DNA from: Cherax quadricarinatus
Taxonomy: Eukaryota > Arthropoda > Malacostraca > Decapoda > Parastacidae
Direction: 5' to 3'
Length of the DNA stretch: 64,000 nt
NCBI RefSeq assembly: GCF_038502225.1
Contig: NC_091372.1
Location: 11,204,642-11,268,641, forward strand
Shown: piece after piece, positions 1 to 10,350 of the stretch
Position numbering within the stretch: the stretch's first letter is position 1
Layout of the letters: each line of letters starts with the position of its first letter
The notes under the pieces: generated by a model
The model's database searches: none
What the model saw: the letters and a program-made list of their open reading frames with translations, nothing else
Told to the model about the DNA's origin: nothing
Position numbers and translations under genes: made by a program

Positions 1-623
1 TCACAAAAATTATATTAGTCATTTCATATATAATTTCTTCATGTAGGGAATAAACACAATGTTTAGTTACAATCACAGATACATATAAGGACGTATTTTA
101 TTATCATTATAACACCATTATTGTGTTGGAATCTCTTCGTAAAACGTTTTATTTGTTTAGCTGATGGAAATGGGGATACAGTCTTGAGAGTTTAAATATT
201 AACAATGAAATGTTTTGTTATATCCTGTGAAATTTTCATGGAGGTTTCTGTGAAATTCTGAATGTTTGTACACTCAAAGATATAGTGTCTCAGTGTATAA
301 TACTGTCACTGTCCACACACTGGTGTACGATCCTGTCACTGACCACATGCTGGTGTATGACACTGTTTTTGACCACACTAGTGTATGAAACTGTCTCTGT
401 CTATACACTGTGTTTAACATCAATGACATTTCTATACAAACCATGCTGCCAGAAATATTTCTAGCCTAGCCTTACTCTAGCAGTAACAACATCTTGCACC
501 CTACTGGCCTTGTTGCTTTTTCTGTGCTTAATTTAATGTGGCATATTTCATTATGATGGATGATTGATCTGCTGGTAGTTTTACTTTCTTTATCCTCATT
601 TGCTTGCACTAAATCTCCAAGGT
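1..623. other. Unassigned AT-rich sequence with a short minisatellite
   Basis: I see no coding exon or recognisable element here apart from the tandem repeat at 293-410. It presumably belongs to an intron or to 5' flanking sequence of the + strand gene whose first visible exon begins at 2709. Confidence 0.4.
293..410. repeat. Diverged minisatellite, about 30-bp unit, about 4 copies
   Basis: Units have the form GTGTATGA-ACTGTCACTG-CCACACACTG and differ by several substitutions each. The unit resembles, in phase and in the words TGTATGAC and ACTGTCAC, the minisatellite at 14.3-16.3 kb, so the two may be related. Confidence 0.5.
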
Positions 624-1435
624 TCTGCTAGAAAAATGATAGGATGGATAATGAGAACCTTCAAAACTAGGGACACCAAGCTCATGATGATTCTCTTCAA
701 ATTGCTTCCCCTCAAGGAAGATTCCTTGATGTTGGTGAGGGGCTCTTGATTTAGGGAATTGGATCTGTGCTCCAGTTCCCCGAATTAAGCCTGAATGCCT
801 TCTACATCCCCCTCCCAGGCGCTGTATAATCCTCCAGGTTTAGCGCTTCCCCCTTGATTATAATAATAATTCAAATTGCTTGTTCTCTCTAGGCTGGAAT
901 GCTACTGTACACTAACTGCCCTCTTCAAGGCTGGCAAAATTGCTGACCTGGAGAGTGTACAAAGAAGTTTCATGGCACACACAAGTACGATAAGTCACCT
1001 AAATTACGTACTGGGAGTGCTTGAAGTTCTTTGATTTGTATTCCCTGGAATGCAAGGAGGAAAGATGCATGCTAATAGTATACCAAACTTGCACACGAAA
1101 ATCACTCCCTACGAAAGCAGAAGACTCGGCAGGAGATGCAATATTCCTCAATGAAAAGCAGGGGTGCCATGAATACACTAAGAGACAACACAGTAAGTGT
1201 CAGGGGCCCATGACTGTTCAGCTGCCTCCCAGCATATATAACAGGGATTACCAATAGACCCCTGACTGTCTTCGAAAAGGTGCTCGACAGACACCTAAGT
1301 CAGTACCTGATCAGCGGGGATGTGGTTCGTACGTCAGTTTATGTGTGGCCAGCATTAATAGCCTTGTTGATCAGACTCTGATCCACTATGAGGCCTGGTC
1401 TCAGACCGGGCTGAAGGGGCAGTGACCTCCAGGTA
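624..1435 (+). mobile_element. CR1/L2-group LINE 3' fragment, broken
   Basis: Translation in shifting frames matches the C-terminal part of the reverse-transcriptase ORF seen better at 39608-40183, for example the stretch around 'GWIMRTFKTRD' and the later 'IRGITNRPL'. It then runs into the 3' UTR words TGATCAGACTCTGATCCA and GCCTGGTCTCAGACCGGG. The reading frame is broken by stops and small indels and by a SINE inserted at 708-869, so this is a dead 5'-truncated copy. Confidence 0.75.
696..881 (+). mobile_element. SINE-like element (family S1) with 12-bp target-site duplication
   Basis: A 162-bp insert (708-869) interrupts the LINE fragment and is bounded by perfect 12-bp direct repeats TTCAAATTGCTT at 696-707 and 870-881. 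The insert contains CTCTTGATTTAGGGAATTGG, the end motif GTTTAGCGCTTCCCC and a TAATAATAAT tail. Related copies lie at 28.5, 28.9, 30.6, 30.7, 35.9, 42.7 and 50.5 kb. The duplication plus the simple 3' tail indicates LINE-mediated retroposition. I could not identify a clear tRNA head. Confidence 0.75.
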
Positions 1436-1786
1436 GCACTAGCAAATGGGAGGTAATCAGGTTGAATCCAAGAATGATAATTAACTCTGTTTTCTTGGAT
1501 TAAAAGCCCTTTACCAGCATCAAGGCACTCCCTACCCCTTTGAATTAAATGCTTCCTTAGAGTTGCTATTTACGACATGAAACAAAACTGCAGCAGGCCA
1601 CCAGCAGCAACAACCTGATTGACCAAGCACCAGACAAGCCTTGGCCCATGGCTGGGTCCTGGGAATAGAAAGACTCTTGGAACTCATCAAAGGTATATCA
1701 AAGATAAGGTATACCTAAGTTTTCAGACAGCTTGTTAGGTGAGTGTGTTGCATCCTGAGGAGAACCAAAGGACCTAGGTAAAAATA
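1436..1786. other. Decayed repeat fragments
   Basis: 1500-1555 looks like an S1 SINE fragment in reverse orientation (CAGCATCAAGGCACTCCC). 1575-1700 carries words shared with 51835-51960 (CCACCAGCAG, GACAAGCCT, CATCAAAGGTA), probably an old LINE tail. Nothing coding is seen. Confidence 0.4.
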
Positions 1787-2319
1787 CAGTAGGACCCCAG
1801 TATTTGCCAGTCCACAGTTTCAGTTATCCGTGGTTTATCGTTGCCCAAAAATAACCCTTAAGCTTTTTTAATAATGGCTTCAGAGTGCAAAAGTAGTGAT
1901 GGTGGAAGTTCTTCAAACCCTAAGAAAAGCTGTGGAGTGTTTCCCATCAGTGGAAATGTAATAATTCTCTATTTAGTGTGTGTAATTTATCAATTAAATT
2001 TTATAATAGGTATGTATAGAACCTACATATAGGGCTTGCTACTATCTGTGGTTTCGGTACTCACAGTATGTAGGTCCTTGTACCTTATACAGTGGACCCC
2101 AGCATAACGATCACCTCCGAATGCGACCAATTATGTAAGTGTATTTATGTAAGTGCGTTTGTACATGTATGTTTGGGGGTCTGAAATGGACTAATCTACT
2201 TCACAATATTCCTTATGGGAACAAATTCGGATAGTACTGGCACCTGAACGTACTTCTGGAGTGAAAAAATATCGTTAACCGGGGGTCCACTGTACTCTGT
2301 GGATATGGGGGTTCTACTA
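1787..2319. mobile_element. Tigger-like MITE, TA-flanked, interrupted by a second MITE
   Basis: The left end CAGTAGGACCCCAG follows a TA at 1785-1786, and the right end GGGGGTTCTACTATA near 2319 is its diverged inverse. The interior (AATAATGGCTTCAGAGTGC, CTTCCCATCAGTG) matches the element at 46452-46783. A 203-bp MITE of another family (2090-2292) sits within its right part. No transposase ORF remains. Confidence 0.65.
2090..2292. mobile_element. 203-bp CAGTGGACC MITE, copy 1
   Basis: Terminal inverted repeats CAGTGGACCCC and GGGGGTCCACTG are flanked by TA on both sides (2088-2089, 2293-2294), the target site of Tc1/mariner-pogo elements. The interior holds CTTATGGGAACAAATTCGG. It is non-coding. 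Copies 2 (2440-2642) and 3 (49057-49259) have almost the same length. Confidence 0.85.
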
Positions 2320-2439
2320 TATACCACATTGATTTGACTTTCTTGGGTTATCCTTGGTTACTAATCCTCCTTAAAAAATTTGTTATACAATAATGTACAG
2401 TAATTTCTTTGCTTTATTTTGTTACACTGTTCCAATATA

Positions 2440-2642
2440 CAGTGGACCCCCGGTTAACAATATTTTTTCATTCCAGAAGTATGTTCAGGTGCCAGTACTG
2501 ACCGAATTTGTTCCCATAAGGAATATTGTGAAGTAGATTAGTCCATTTCAGACCCCCAAACATACACGTACAAACGCACTTACATAAATACACTTACATA
2601 ATTGGTCGCATTTGGAGGCGATCGTTAAGCGGGGGTCCACTG
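2440..2642. mobile_element. 203-bp CAGTGGACC MITE, copy 2, inverted relative to copy 1
   Basis: Same TIRs, TA flanks (2438-2439, 2643-2644) and interior as copy 1 but in opposite orientation, about 150 bp away. The pair could therefore form a 200-bp stem in RNA. It ends 66 bp before the splice acceptor of the HEPN-like exon at 2709. Confidence 0.85.
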
Positions 2643-2708
2643 TATAACCCAGTGTAGACTACAGTAAGCTGTGATTTTTACTTATTCTGTATCTCTGTTT
2701 ACTTGCAG

Positions 2709-3375
2709 GATGACCATGGTCTCAGGCGTCTGCTTCCTCTGTACCACTTTCTACAAAATACATGTGTGAAAGCTGCTTTTGACATCCTTGTTCGTGAATT
2801 CAGAAATACCCAGTACATCAGAGACAACCTTGATAAGCAAGTTAAACGTTCAATGAAATTCCAGGTCTTGCTCTATCAGATTCACAACAGAACTAAGACT
2901 TACGATAAAGGAAAAAAGAAAAAAGGACAAGGTGGGAGTGGAACTAATTCACAGTCCCAAGAGAACAGCTCCCACAACAGAAGATCGCAACAGATAACCA
3001 ATATTAAGGAAAATGAATATATACTCTCACAGGTCACAGTGGAGGATTTGCTCAATGCCAATGAGAAATGCAAAGTGCTTATGGACTTAGATTTGATCTT
3101 TATTCTAAATGTGATAATAAATGAAACTATCAAGTACACTTTGAGCGATTCATTACTGGAAGCCATTATTCAGATAAAGGACATCAGGAAAGTTGTTTTC
3201 CACCCACGTTACTCTTTTAGTGAGGATGCCTTTGACAAAAATCTGAAAGGCTTGGTTAAAGCAACTTACATCTTGTATAAGCACTTGGGCTACTCATTAG
3301 AACAAGTGGACGAGAAAGAAAATGCATGCCGTAAGGAAGCCACACAGGGTGATACACTTGCATCTACAATTATAG
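2709..3375 (+). CDS. HEPN-like exon of a HEPN/NACHT-type STAND protein (exon A, 5' exons missing)
   Basis: The exon follows a good acceptor (TTTACTTGCAG, AG at 2707-2708) and opens with codons for DDHGLRRLLPLYHF. No initiator ATG is needed, since upstream coding must lie left of the window. The domain is helical, split by a low-complexity KGKKKKGQGGSG/NSQSQENSS linker (roughly residues 70-95). It ends in helices holding DIRKVVFHPRY, an R-x4-H motif like that of HEPN domains (the RNase or RNA-binding fold in DZIP3-type and Swt1/C2orf families). Two donors are phase-compatible with the next exon: GTAAGG at 3331 (exon ends 3330) and GTTTGT at 3376 (exon ends 3375). Both leave phase 1; cDNA would decide. 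The HEPN call comes from layout and motif, not from a profile search. Confidence 0.65.
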
Positions 3376-3626
3376 GTTTGTAGCAGATTACTTTCATTTA
3401 TTTAATATTAGTATCTGGCATGAAGTCAAAGTCCTGGACCAGTTGTCTTTAAATTAAATCGTCAATTGACAAAATAAATTACATGGTGTATAGATGGATG
3501 AATGATAGCGTTAGCTGACACATTATGAGAAACACATTATGTTTGAAGCAAAGCTGTTACATTGTTTTATCTATGACTGGACTTTATAGAATATCAAGGT
3601 CAGGCACTGAAGATGTAATATATGAA
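3376..3626. other. Start of the first visible intron, unassigned
   Basis: In-frame stop at 3381-3383, then AT-rich sequence with no recognisable element. The intron continues through repeats to the acceptor at 12141-12142. Confidence 0.5.
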
Positions 3627-3779
3627 GTCGATCTGTTGGAGTGTGAGCAGGGTAATATTTAGTGAAGGGATTCAGGGAAACCGGTTATTTTCATATAGTC
3701 GGACTTGAGTCCTGGAAATGGGAAGTACAATGCCTGCACTTTAAAGGAGGGGTTTGGGATATTGGCAGTTTGGAGGGAT
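3627..3779 (+). mobile_element. RTE LINE 3' UTR, left part (interrupted)
   Basis: Matches 47485-47635 almost base for base (GATCTGTTGGAGTGTGAGCA, then the CCTGGAAATGGGAAGTACAA word). It breaks off at 3779 inside TGGAGGGAT and resumes at 5860. A CR1/L2 LINE has inserted in opposite orientation, with a possible 4-bp GGAT duplication. Confidence 0.8.
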
Positions 3780-5859
3780 TTACCTGGAGTTTACCTGGAG
3801 AGAGTTCCGGGGGTCAACGCCCCCGCGGCCCGGTCTGAGACCAGGCCTCCTGGTGGATCAGAGCCTGATCAACCAGGCTGTTGCTGCTGGCTGCACGCAA
3901 ACCAACATACGAGCCACAGCCCGGCTGATCCGGAACTGACTTTAGGTGCTTGTCCAGTGCCAGCTTGAAGACTGCCAGGGGTCTGTTGGTAATCCCCCTT
4001 ATGTGTGCTGGGAGGCAGTTGAACAGTCTCGGGCCCCTGACACTTATTGTATGGTCTCTTAACGTGCTAGTGACACCCCTGCTTTTCATTGGGGGGATGG
4101 TGCATCGTCTGCCAAGTCTTTTGCTTTCGTAGTGGGTGATTTTCGTGTGCAAGTTCGGTACTAGTCCCTCTAGGATTTTCCAGGTGTATATAATCATGTA
4201 TCTCTCCCTCCTGCGTTCCAGGGAATACAGGTTTAGGAACCTCAAGCGCTCCCAATAATTGAGGTGTTTTATCTCCGTTATGCGCGCCGTGAAAGTTCTC
4301 TGTACATTTTCTAGGTCGGCAATTTCACCTGCCTTGAAAGGTGCTGTTAGTGTGCAGCAATATTCCAGCCTAGATAGAACAAGTGACCTGAAGAGTGTCA
4401 TCATGGGCTTGGCCTCCCTAGTTTTGAAGGTTCTCATTATCCATCCTGTCATTTTTCTAGCAGATGCGATTGATACAATGTTATGGTCCTTGAAGGTGAG
4501 ATCCTCCGACATGATCACTCCCAGGTCTTTGACGTTGGTGTTTCGCTCTATTTTGTGGCCAGAATTTGTTTTGTACTCTGATGAAGATTTAATTTCCTCA
4601 TGTTTACCATATCTGAGTAATTGAAATTTCTCATCGTTGAACTTCATATTGTTTTCTGCAGCCCACTGAAAGATTTGGTTGATGTCTGCCTGGAGCTTTG
4701 CAGTGTCTGCAATGGAAGACACTGTCATGCAGATTCGGGTGTCATCTGCAAAGGAAGACACGGTGCTGTGGCTGACATCCTTGTCTATGTCGGATATGAG
4801 GATGAGGAACAAGATGGGAGCTAGTACTGTGCCTTGTGGAACAGAGCTTTTCACCGTAGCTGCCTCGGACTTTACTCTGTTGACGACTACTCTCTGTGTT
4901 CTGTTAGTGAGGAAATTATAGATCCATCGACCGACTTTTCCTGTTATTCCTTTAGCACGCATTTTGTGCGCTATTACGCCATGGTCACACTTGTCGAAGG
5001 CTTTTGCAAAGTCTGTATATATTACATCTGCATTCTTTTTGTCTTCTAGTGCATTTAGGACCTTGTCGTAGTGGTCCAATAGTTGAGACAGACAGGAGCG
5101 ACCTGTTCTAAACCCATGTTGCCCTGGGTTGTGTAACTGATGGGTTTCTAGATGCGTGGTGATCTTGCTTCTTAGGACCCTTTCAAAGATTTTTATGATA
5201 TGGGATGTTAGTGCTATTGGTCTGTAGTTCTTTGCTGTTGCTTTACTGCCCCCTTTGTGGAGTGGGGCTATGTCTGTTGTTTTTAGTAACTGTGGGACGA
5301 CCCCCGTGTCCATGCTCCCTCTCCATAGGATGGAAAAGGCTCGTGATAGGGGCTTCTTGCAGTTCTTGATGAACACAGAGTTCCATGAGTCTGGCCCTGG
5401 GGCAGAGTGCATGGGCATGTCATTTATCGCCTGTTCGAAGTCATTTGGCGTCAGGATAACATCGGATAGGCTTGTGTTAATCAAATTTTGTGGCTCTCTC
5501 ATAAAAAATTCATCTTGATCTTCGACTCTCAGTCTGGTTAGCGGCTTGCTAAAAACTGAGTCATATTGGGACTTGAGTAGCTCACTCATTTCCTTGTTGT
5601 CATCTGTGTAGGACCCATCTTGTTTAAGTAGGGGCCCAATACTGGACGTTGTTCTCGATTTTGATTTGGCATAGGAGAAGAAATACTTTGGGTTTCTTTC
5701 GATTTCATTTATGGCTTTTAGTTCTTCCCGCGATTCCTGACTCCTAAAGGATTCTTTTAGCTTAAGTTCGATGCTTGCTATTTCTCTGACCAGTGTCTCC
5801 CTACGCATTTCAGATATATTGACCTCTTTTAGCCGCTCTGTTATTCTTTTCCGTCGCCT
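3780..5859 (-). mobile_element. CR1/L2-group LINE, 5'-truncated, inserted into an RTE tail
   Basis: The 2.1-kb insert reads on the - strand. Its 3' end carries repeated TACCTGGAG/TTTACCTGGAG words, as expected for CR1/L2 elements with short 3' tandem repeats instead of poly(A). Its 3' UTR contains CCAGGAGGCCTGGTCTCAGA. It holds one long ORF (3814-5808, open to 5858) and is truncated on its 5' side, so the endonuclease domain is absent. The first 1.3 kb is almost identical to 59543-60855. Confidence 0.85.
3814..5808 (-). CDS. LINE reverse transcriptase (664 codons, 5'-truncated)
   Basis: RNA-directed DNA polymerase of a CR1/L2/Jockey-group retrotransposon, which copies element RNA at a nicked genomic target. 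Visible in order: N-terminal basic region (SKSRTTSSIGPLL), APGPDSWNSVFI, NYRPIALTSH, QHGFRTGRSCLSQLL, motif A in YTDFAKAFDKCDHG, motif B SVPQGTVLAPILF, motif C SSFADDTR (catalytic DD), then NMKFNDEKFQLL and a long C-terminal region ending in QTGPRGR. The frame stays open upstream of the first ATG (5806-5808) to the element boundary near 5858, so this Met is internal and the true start was lost. No stop or frameshift lies within the 664 codons, which suggests a young insertion, though without endonuclease it is not autonomous. Confidence 0.85.
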   Translation of the reverse strand: MRRETLVREIASIELKLKESFRSQESREELKAINEIERNPKYFFSYAKSKSRTTSSIGPLLKQDGSYTDDNKEMSELLKSQYDSVFSKPLTRLRVEDQDEFFMREPQNLINTSLSDVILTPNDFEQAINDMPMHSAPGPDSWNSVFIKNCKKPLSRAFSILWRGSMDTGVVPQLLKTTDIAPLHKGGSKATAKNYRPIALTSHIIKIFERVLRSKITTHLETHQLHNPGQHGFRTGRSCLSQLLDHYDKVLNALEDKKNADVIYTDFAKAFDKCDHGVIAHKMRAKGITGKVGRWIYNFLTNRTQRVVVNRVKSEAATVKSSVPQGTVLAPILFLILISDIDKDVSHSTVSSFADDTRICMTVSSIADTAKLQADINQIFQWAAENNMKFNDEKFQLLRYGKHEEIKSSSEYKTNSGHKIERNTNVKDLGVIMSEDLTFKDHNIVSIASARKMTGWIMRTFKTREAKPMMTLFRSLVLSRLEYCCTLTAPFKAGEIADLENVQRTFTARITEIKHLNYWERLRFLNLYSLERRRERYMIIYTWKILEGLVPNLHTKITHYESKRLGRRCTIPPMKSRGVTSTLRDHTISVRGPRLFNCLPAHIRGITNRPLAVFKLALDKHLKSVPDQPGCGSYVGLRAASSNSLVDQALIHQEAWSQTGPRGR

Positions 5860-6066
5860 GGATATGTTGTGTATCTTTATATGTGTATGCTTCTAGACTG
5901 TTGTATTCTGAGCACCTCTGCAAAAACAGTGATAATGTGCGAGTGTGGTGAAAGTGTTGAATGATGATGAAAGTATTTTCTTTTTGGGGATTTTCTTTCT
6001 TTTTTTGGGTCACCCTGCCTCGGTGGTTGACGGCCGACTTTTTTAAAAAAAAAAAAAAAAAAAAAA
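5860..6066 (+). mobile_element. RTE LINE 3' UTR, right part with A-rich tail
   Basis: Resumes the element interrupted at 3779 and matches 47634-47863: TGTTGTATTCTGAGCACC, GTTGAATGATGATGAAAGTA, GGTCACCCTGCCTCGGTGG. It ends in an A-tract of about 22 bases. Confidence 0.8.
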
Positions 6067-6230
6067 TGAGGAGACTCATAACTCAATATGGATATTACAG
6101 TAAACCCTGGATATAACTTACTAATGGGGGGGGGGTGATTCTCAGAGTTAGTTAAATGAGAATGTTAAAAATTGCAGAAAAGCACCATCTCTATAGTATA
6201 CATAATACGGTACTGTAAACAAAATTTACA
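6067..6230. other. Unassigned
   Basis: ACAGTAAACCCTGGATATAA resembles the end of a Tigger-type MITE, but I find no matching right end. Nothing coding. Confidence 0.3.
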
Positions 6231-6591
6231 ATTTTTTTTTTTAACAAGTTGGCCATCTCCCACTGAGGCAGGGTTACCCAAAAAGAAAGAAAATCCCCAA
6301 AAAGAAAATACTTTCGTCATCATTCAACACTTTAACCTCACTCATACATAATCACTCTTTTTGCACAGGTGCTCAGAATACAGCAGTTTAGAAGCATATA
6401 CATATTAAGGTACACAACATATCCTTCCAAACTGCCTATACCCCAAACCCCTTAAAGTGCATGCATTGTACTTCCCATTTCCGGTACTCAAGTCCGGCTA
6501 TATAAAAATAAACGGTTTCCCTGAATCCCTTTACTAAATATTACCCTGCTCACACTCCAACTGTTCGTCAGATCCCAAATACCATTCGTCT

Positions 6592-7719
6592 TCATTCACT
6601 ATCTAATTTGCTCACACATGCTTGCTGGAAGTCCAACCCCCTTACCCACAAAACCTCCTTTACCCCCTCCCGCCAAACTTTTCGAAGACGACCCCTACCC
6701 CGCCTTCCTTCCCCTACAGATTTATACGCTCTCCATGCCATTCTACTTTGATCCATTCTCTCTATATGACCAAGCCACCTCAACAACCCTTCTTCAGCCC
6801 TCTGACTAATACTTTTATTAACTCCACACCTTCTCCTAATTTCCAAACTCCAAATTCTCTGCATAATATTTACACAACACATTGCCCTTAGACAGGACAT
6901 CTCCACTACCTCCAACTGCCTCCTTGCTGCAGCATTTACAACCCAAGCTTCACACCTGTATAAGAGTGTTGGTACCACTATACTTTCATACATTCCCTTG
7001 TTTGCCTCCATAGATAATGTTTTTTGTCTCTACATATACCTCAACGCACCACTCACCTTTTTGTCTTCATCAATTCTATGGTTAACCTCATCCTTCATAC
7101 ATCCATCCACTGACACCTCAACTCCCAAATATCTGAAAACGTTCGTTTCTTCCATACTCCTCTCCAATTTGATATCCAATTTTTCTTTATCTAAATCATT
7201 TGATACCCTCATCACCTTACTCTTTTCTATGTTCACTTTCAACTTTCTACCTTTACACACACTTCCAAACTCGTCCACTAACCTTTGCATCTTTTCTTTA
7301 GAATCTCCCATAAGCACAGTGTCATCAGCAAAAAGTAACTGTGTCAGTTCCCATTTTGTATTTGATTCCCCATAATTTAATCCAACCCTTCTCCCCAACA
7401 CCCTAGCATTTACTTCTTTTACAACCTCATCTATAAATATATTAAACAACCATGGTGACATTACACATCCCTGTCTAAGACCTACTTTTACCGGAAAGTA
7501 GTCTCCCTCTCTTCTACACATCCTAACCTGAGCCTCACTATCCTCATAAAAACTCTTTACAGCATTTAGTAACTTACTACCTATTCCATATACTTGCAAC
7601 ATCTGCCACATTGCTCCCCTATCCACTCTATCATATGCCTTTTCTAAATTCATAAATGCAATAAAAACTTTCCTACCTTTATCTAAATACTGTTCACATA
7701 TATGTTTCAATGTAAACAC
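6592..7719 (-). pseudogene. RTE reverse transcriptase, C-terminal half (two frames)
   Basis: Two adjoining reading frames (7030-7719 and 6592-7011) together give an RTE-type RT. The first contains NLEKAYDRVDRGAMWQML (motif A), VGLRQGCVMSPWLF (motif B) and LLFADDTVLMGDS (motif C). The second contains LYRCEAWVVNAAARRQLE and the terminal FQQACVSKLDS. The frameshift falls near 7020, so no intact protein is encoded. Same family as 24414-25601. Confidence 0.75.
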
Positions 7720-7833
7720 TTGATCTACACATCACCTACACACTCTAAAACCTCCTTGCTCATCCGCACTCCTGCATTCTGTCTTACCTCTAATTCTTTC
7801 AATAATAACCCTACCATGCACTTTTCCTGGTAT

Positions 7834-8755
7834 TTATTTTTTTTTTATTATCACACTGGCCGATTCCCACCAAGGCAGGGTGGCCCGAAAAAGAAAAACT
7901 TTCACCATCATTCACTCCATCACTGTCTTGCCAGAAGGGTGCTTTACACTACAGTTTTTAAACTGCAACATTAACACCCCTCCTTCAGAGTGCAGGCACT
8001 GTACTTCCCATCTCCAGGACTCAAGTCCGGCCTGCCGGTTTCCCTGAACCCCTTCATAAATGTTACTTTGCTCACACTCCAACAGTACGTCAAGTATTAA
8101 AAACCATTCGTCTCCATTCACTCCTATCAAACACGCTCACGCATGCCTGCTGGAAGTCCAAGCCCCTCGCACACAAAACCTCCTTTACCCCCTCCCTCCA
8201 ACCTTTCCTAGGCCGACCCCTACCCCGCCTTCCTTCCACTACAGACTGATACACTCTTGAAAGTCATTCTGTTTCGCTCCATTCTCTCTGCATGTCCGAA
8301 CCACCTCAACAACCCTTCCTCAGCCCTCTGGAAAACAGTTTTTGTAATCCCGCACCTCCTCCTAACTTCCAAACTACGAATTCTCTGCATTATATTCACA
8401 CCACACATTGCCCTCAGACATGACATCTCCACTGCCTCCAGCCTTCTCCTCGCTGCAACATTCATCACCCATGCTTCACACCCATATAAGAGTGTTGGTA
8501 AAACTATACTCTCATACATTCCCCTCTTTGCCTCCAAGGACAAAGTTCTTTGTCTCCACAGACTCCTAAGTGCACCACTCACCCTTTTCCCCTCATCAAT
8601 TCTATGATTCACCTCATCCTTCATAGACCCATCCGCTGACACGTCCACTCCCAAATATCTGAATACATTCACCTCCTCCATACTCTCTCCCTCCAATCTG
8701 ATATCCAATGTTTCATCACCTAATATTTTTCTTATCCTCATAACCTTTCTCATAA
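7834..8755 (-). mobile_element. RTE LINE copy 2, 5'-truncated, nested in copy 1
   Basis: Bounded by the 8-bp direct repeats CCTGGTAT. The left side begins with a T-rich stretch and the complement of the GGGCCACCCTGCCTTGGTGG tail. The right side ends inside RT. A 177-codon - strand frame (8220-8753) includes NVFRYLGVDVSADGSMKDE and LYGCEAWVMNVAARRRLE, very close to copy 4 at 24.2-25.6 kb, then drifts out of frame. Confidence 0.8.
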
Positions 8756-9557
8756 CCTGGTATACTCAGTAAACTTATTCCTCTATAATTTTTACAATCT
8801 CTTTTGTCCCCCTTCCCTTTATATAAAGGAATTACATGCTCTCTGCTAATCCCTGGGTACTTTCCCCTCTTTCATACATTTATTAAACAAAGATACCAAC
8901 CACTCCAACATTATATCCCCCCCTGCTTTTAACATTTCTGTCATGATCCCGTCAGTTCCAGCTGCTTTACCCCCGTTCATTCTATGTAATGCCTCATGCA
9001 CCTCCCCCACACTCACATCCTGTTCTTCACTCCTAAAAGATGGTATACCTCCCTGTCCAGTGAATGAAATTACCGCCTCCCTTCATCGACATTTAAAAGT
9101 TCCTCAAATTATTCCCACCATCTACATAGTACCTCCATCTTCCCATCTACTAACTCCCCTACTCTGTTTTTAACTGACAAATCCATTCGTTCCCTAGGCT
9201 TTCTTAACTTGTTTATCTCACTCCAAAATTTTTTGACAATGCCTCTCCCACTCTATCATCTGTTCTCCTTTTACACTCTCTCACCACTCTCTTCACCTTT
9301 CTTTTGCTCTCCATATACTCTGCTCTTCTTATAACATTTCTGCTTTGTAAAAACCTCTCATAAGCTACCTTTTTCTCTTTTATCACACCCTTTACTTCAT
9401 TCCACCAATCACTCCTCTTTCCTCCTGCACACTCCCTCCTATAGCCACAAACTTCTGCCCCACATTCTAATACCGCATTTTTAAAACTATTCCAACCCTC
9501 TTCAACCCCCCCCCACTACTCATACTTGCACTAGCCCACCTTTCTGCCAATAGTTGC

Positions 9558-9993
9558 TTATATCTTACCCGCTTCTTCCTCCCTTAGTTTATACACTGTC
9601 ACCTCTCTCTTACTTGTTGTTGCCATTTTCCTTGTGTCCCATCTACCTCTTACTCTAACTGTAGCTACAACTAAATAATGATCCGATATATCAGTTGCCC
9701 CTCTATAAAAGTGTACATCCTGAAGCCTACCCATCAACCTTTTATCCACCAATATATAATCTAACAAACTACCTTGTATATTTATTTATCCTCTTTTTCA
9801 TAAAATATGTATTACTTATTACCAAACCTTTTTCTACACATAGCTCAATTAAAGGCTTCCCATTTTCAGTTACCCCTGGCACCCCAAATTTACCTACTAC
9901 TCCCTCCACAACATTTTTACCCACTCTAGCATTGAAATCCCCAACCACAAGTACTCTCACACTTGGTTCAAAACTCCCCACACACTCACTCAA
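9558..9993 (-). pseudogene. RTE apurinic-type endonuclease fragment
   Basis: Two frames (9769-9993 and 9558-9767) carry VLVVGDFNARVGK and LDYILVDKRL..GATDISDHYLVVA. These are the GDFNA and SDH motifs of the LINE endonuclease that nicks target DNA. The frames join around 9768 through a frameshift or small deletion. The N-terminal part lies at 10000-10190 in degenerate form. Confidence 0.75.
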
Positions 9994-10190
9994 TTCCCAA
10001 AACCTCTCTCTCTCCTCTACACTTCTCTCTTCTCCAGGTGCATATATGCTTACTATAACCCACTTTTCACATCGAACCTTTATTTTACTTCACATAGTCC
10101 TTGACTTAATACATTTATACTCCCTCTTTTCCTGCCATAGCTTATCCTTCAACATTATTGCTATTCCTTCTTTAGCTCTAACTTTATTTG

Positions 10191-10350
10191 CAGTGCCTGC
10201 ACTCTGAAGGATGGATGGATATATGTTGCAGTTTTTGTACTGTAGTGTCAGCACACCTCTGGCAAGACAGTGATGGAGTGAATGAGGATGAAAGTGTTTC
10301 TTCTTTATCGGATCACTCTGCCTCATTGGGAAATTCCAGCCGATGTGTTA
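10191..10350 (+). mobile_element. RTE LINE 3' tail, + orientation
   Basis: CAGTGCCTGCACTCTGAAGG, TGGCAAGACAGTGATGGAGT, GATCACTCTGCCTCATTGGG then GTGTTAATAAAAAT: a diverged copy of the tail also seen at 29035-29225. Confidence 0.7.

Larger units (their letters stand above)
6231..10190 (-). mobile_element. RTE LINE copy 1, degenerate, interrupted by RTE copy 2
   Basis: Read on the - strand, the element runs from endonuclease (9558-9993) through reverse transcriptase (8764-9500, then 6592-7719) to the 3' tail at 6231-6560 (T-tract, then the complement of the CACCCTGCC tail). It is interrupted at 7834-8755 by another RTE copy that created an 8-bp duplication CCTGGTAT (7826-7833, 8756-8763). Many frameshifts. 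At 10191 it abuts the tail of yet another RTE copy in + orientation. Confidence 0.75.

Noticed and set aside
2703..2708. TTG start for the HEPN-like exon
   Set aside because: These bases are the splice acceptor (TTGCAG), so the protein start must be in an upstream exon.
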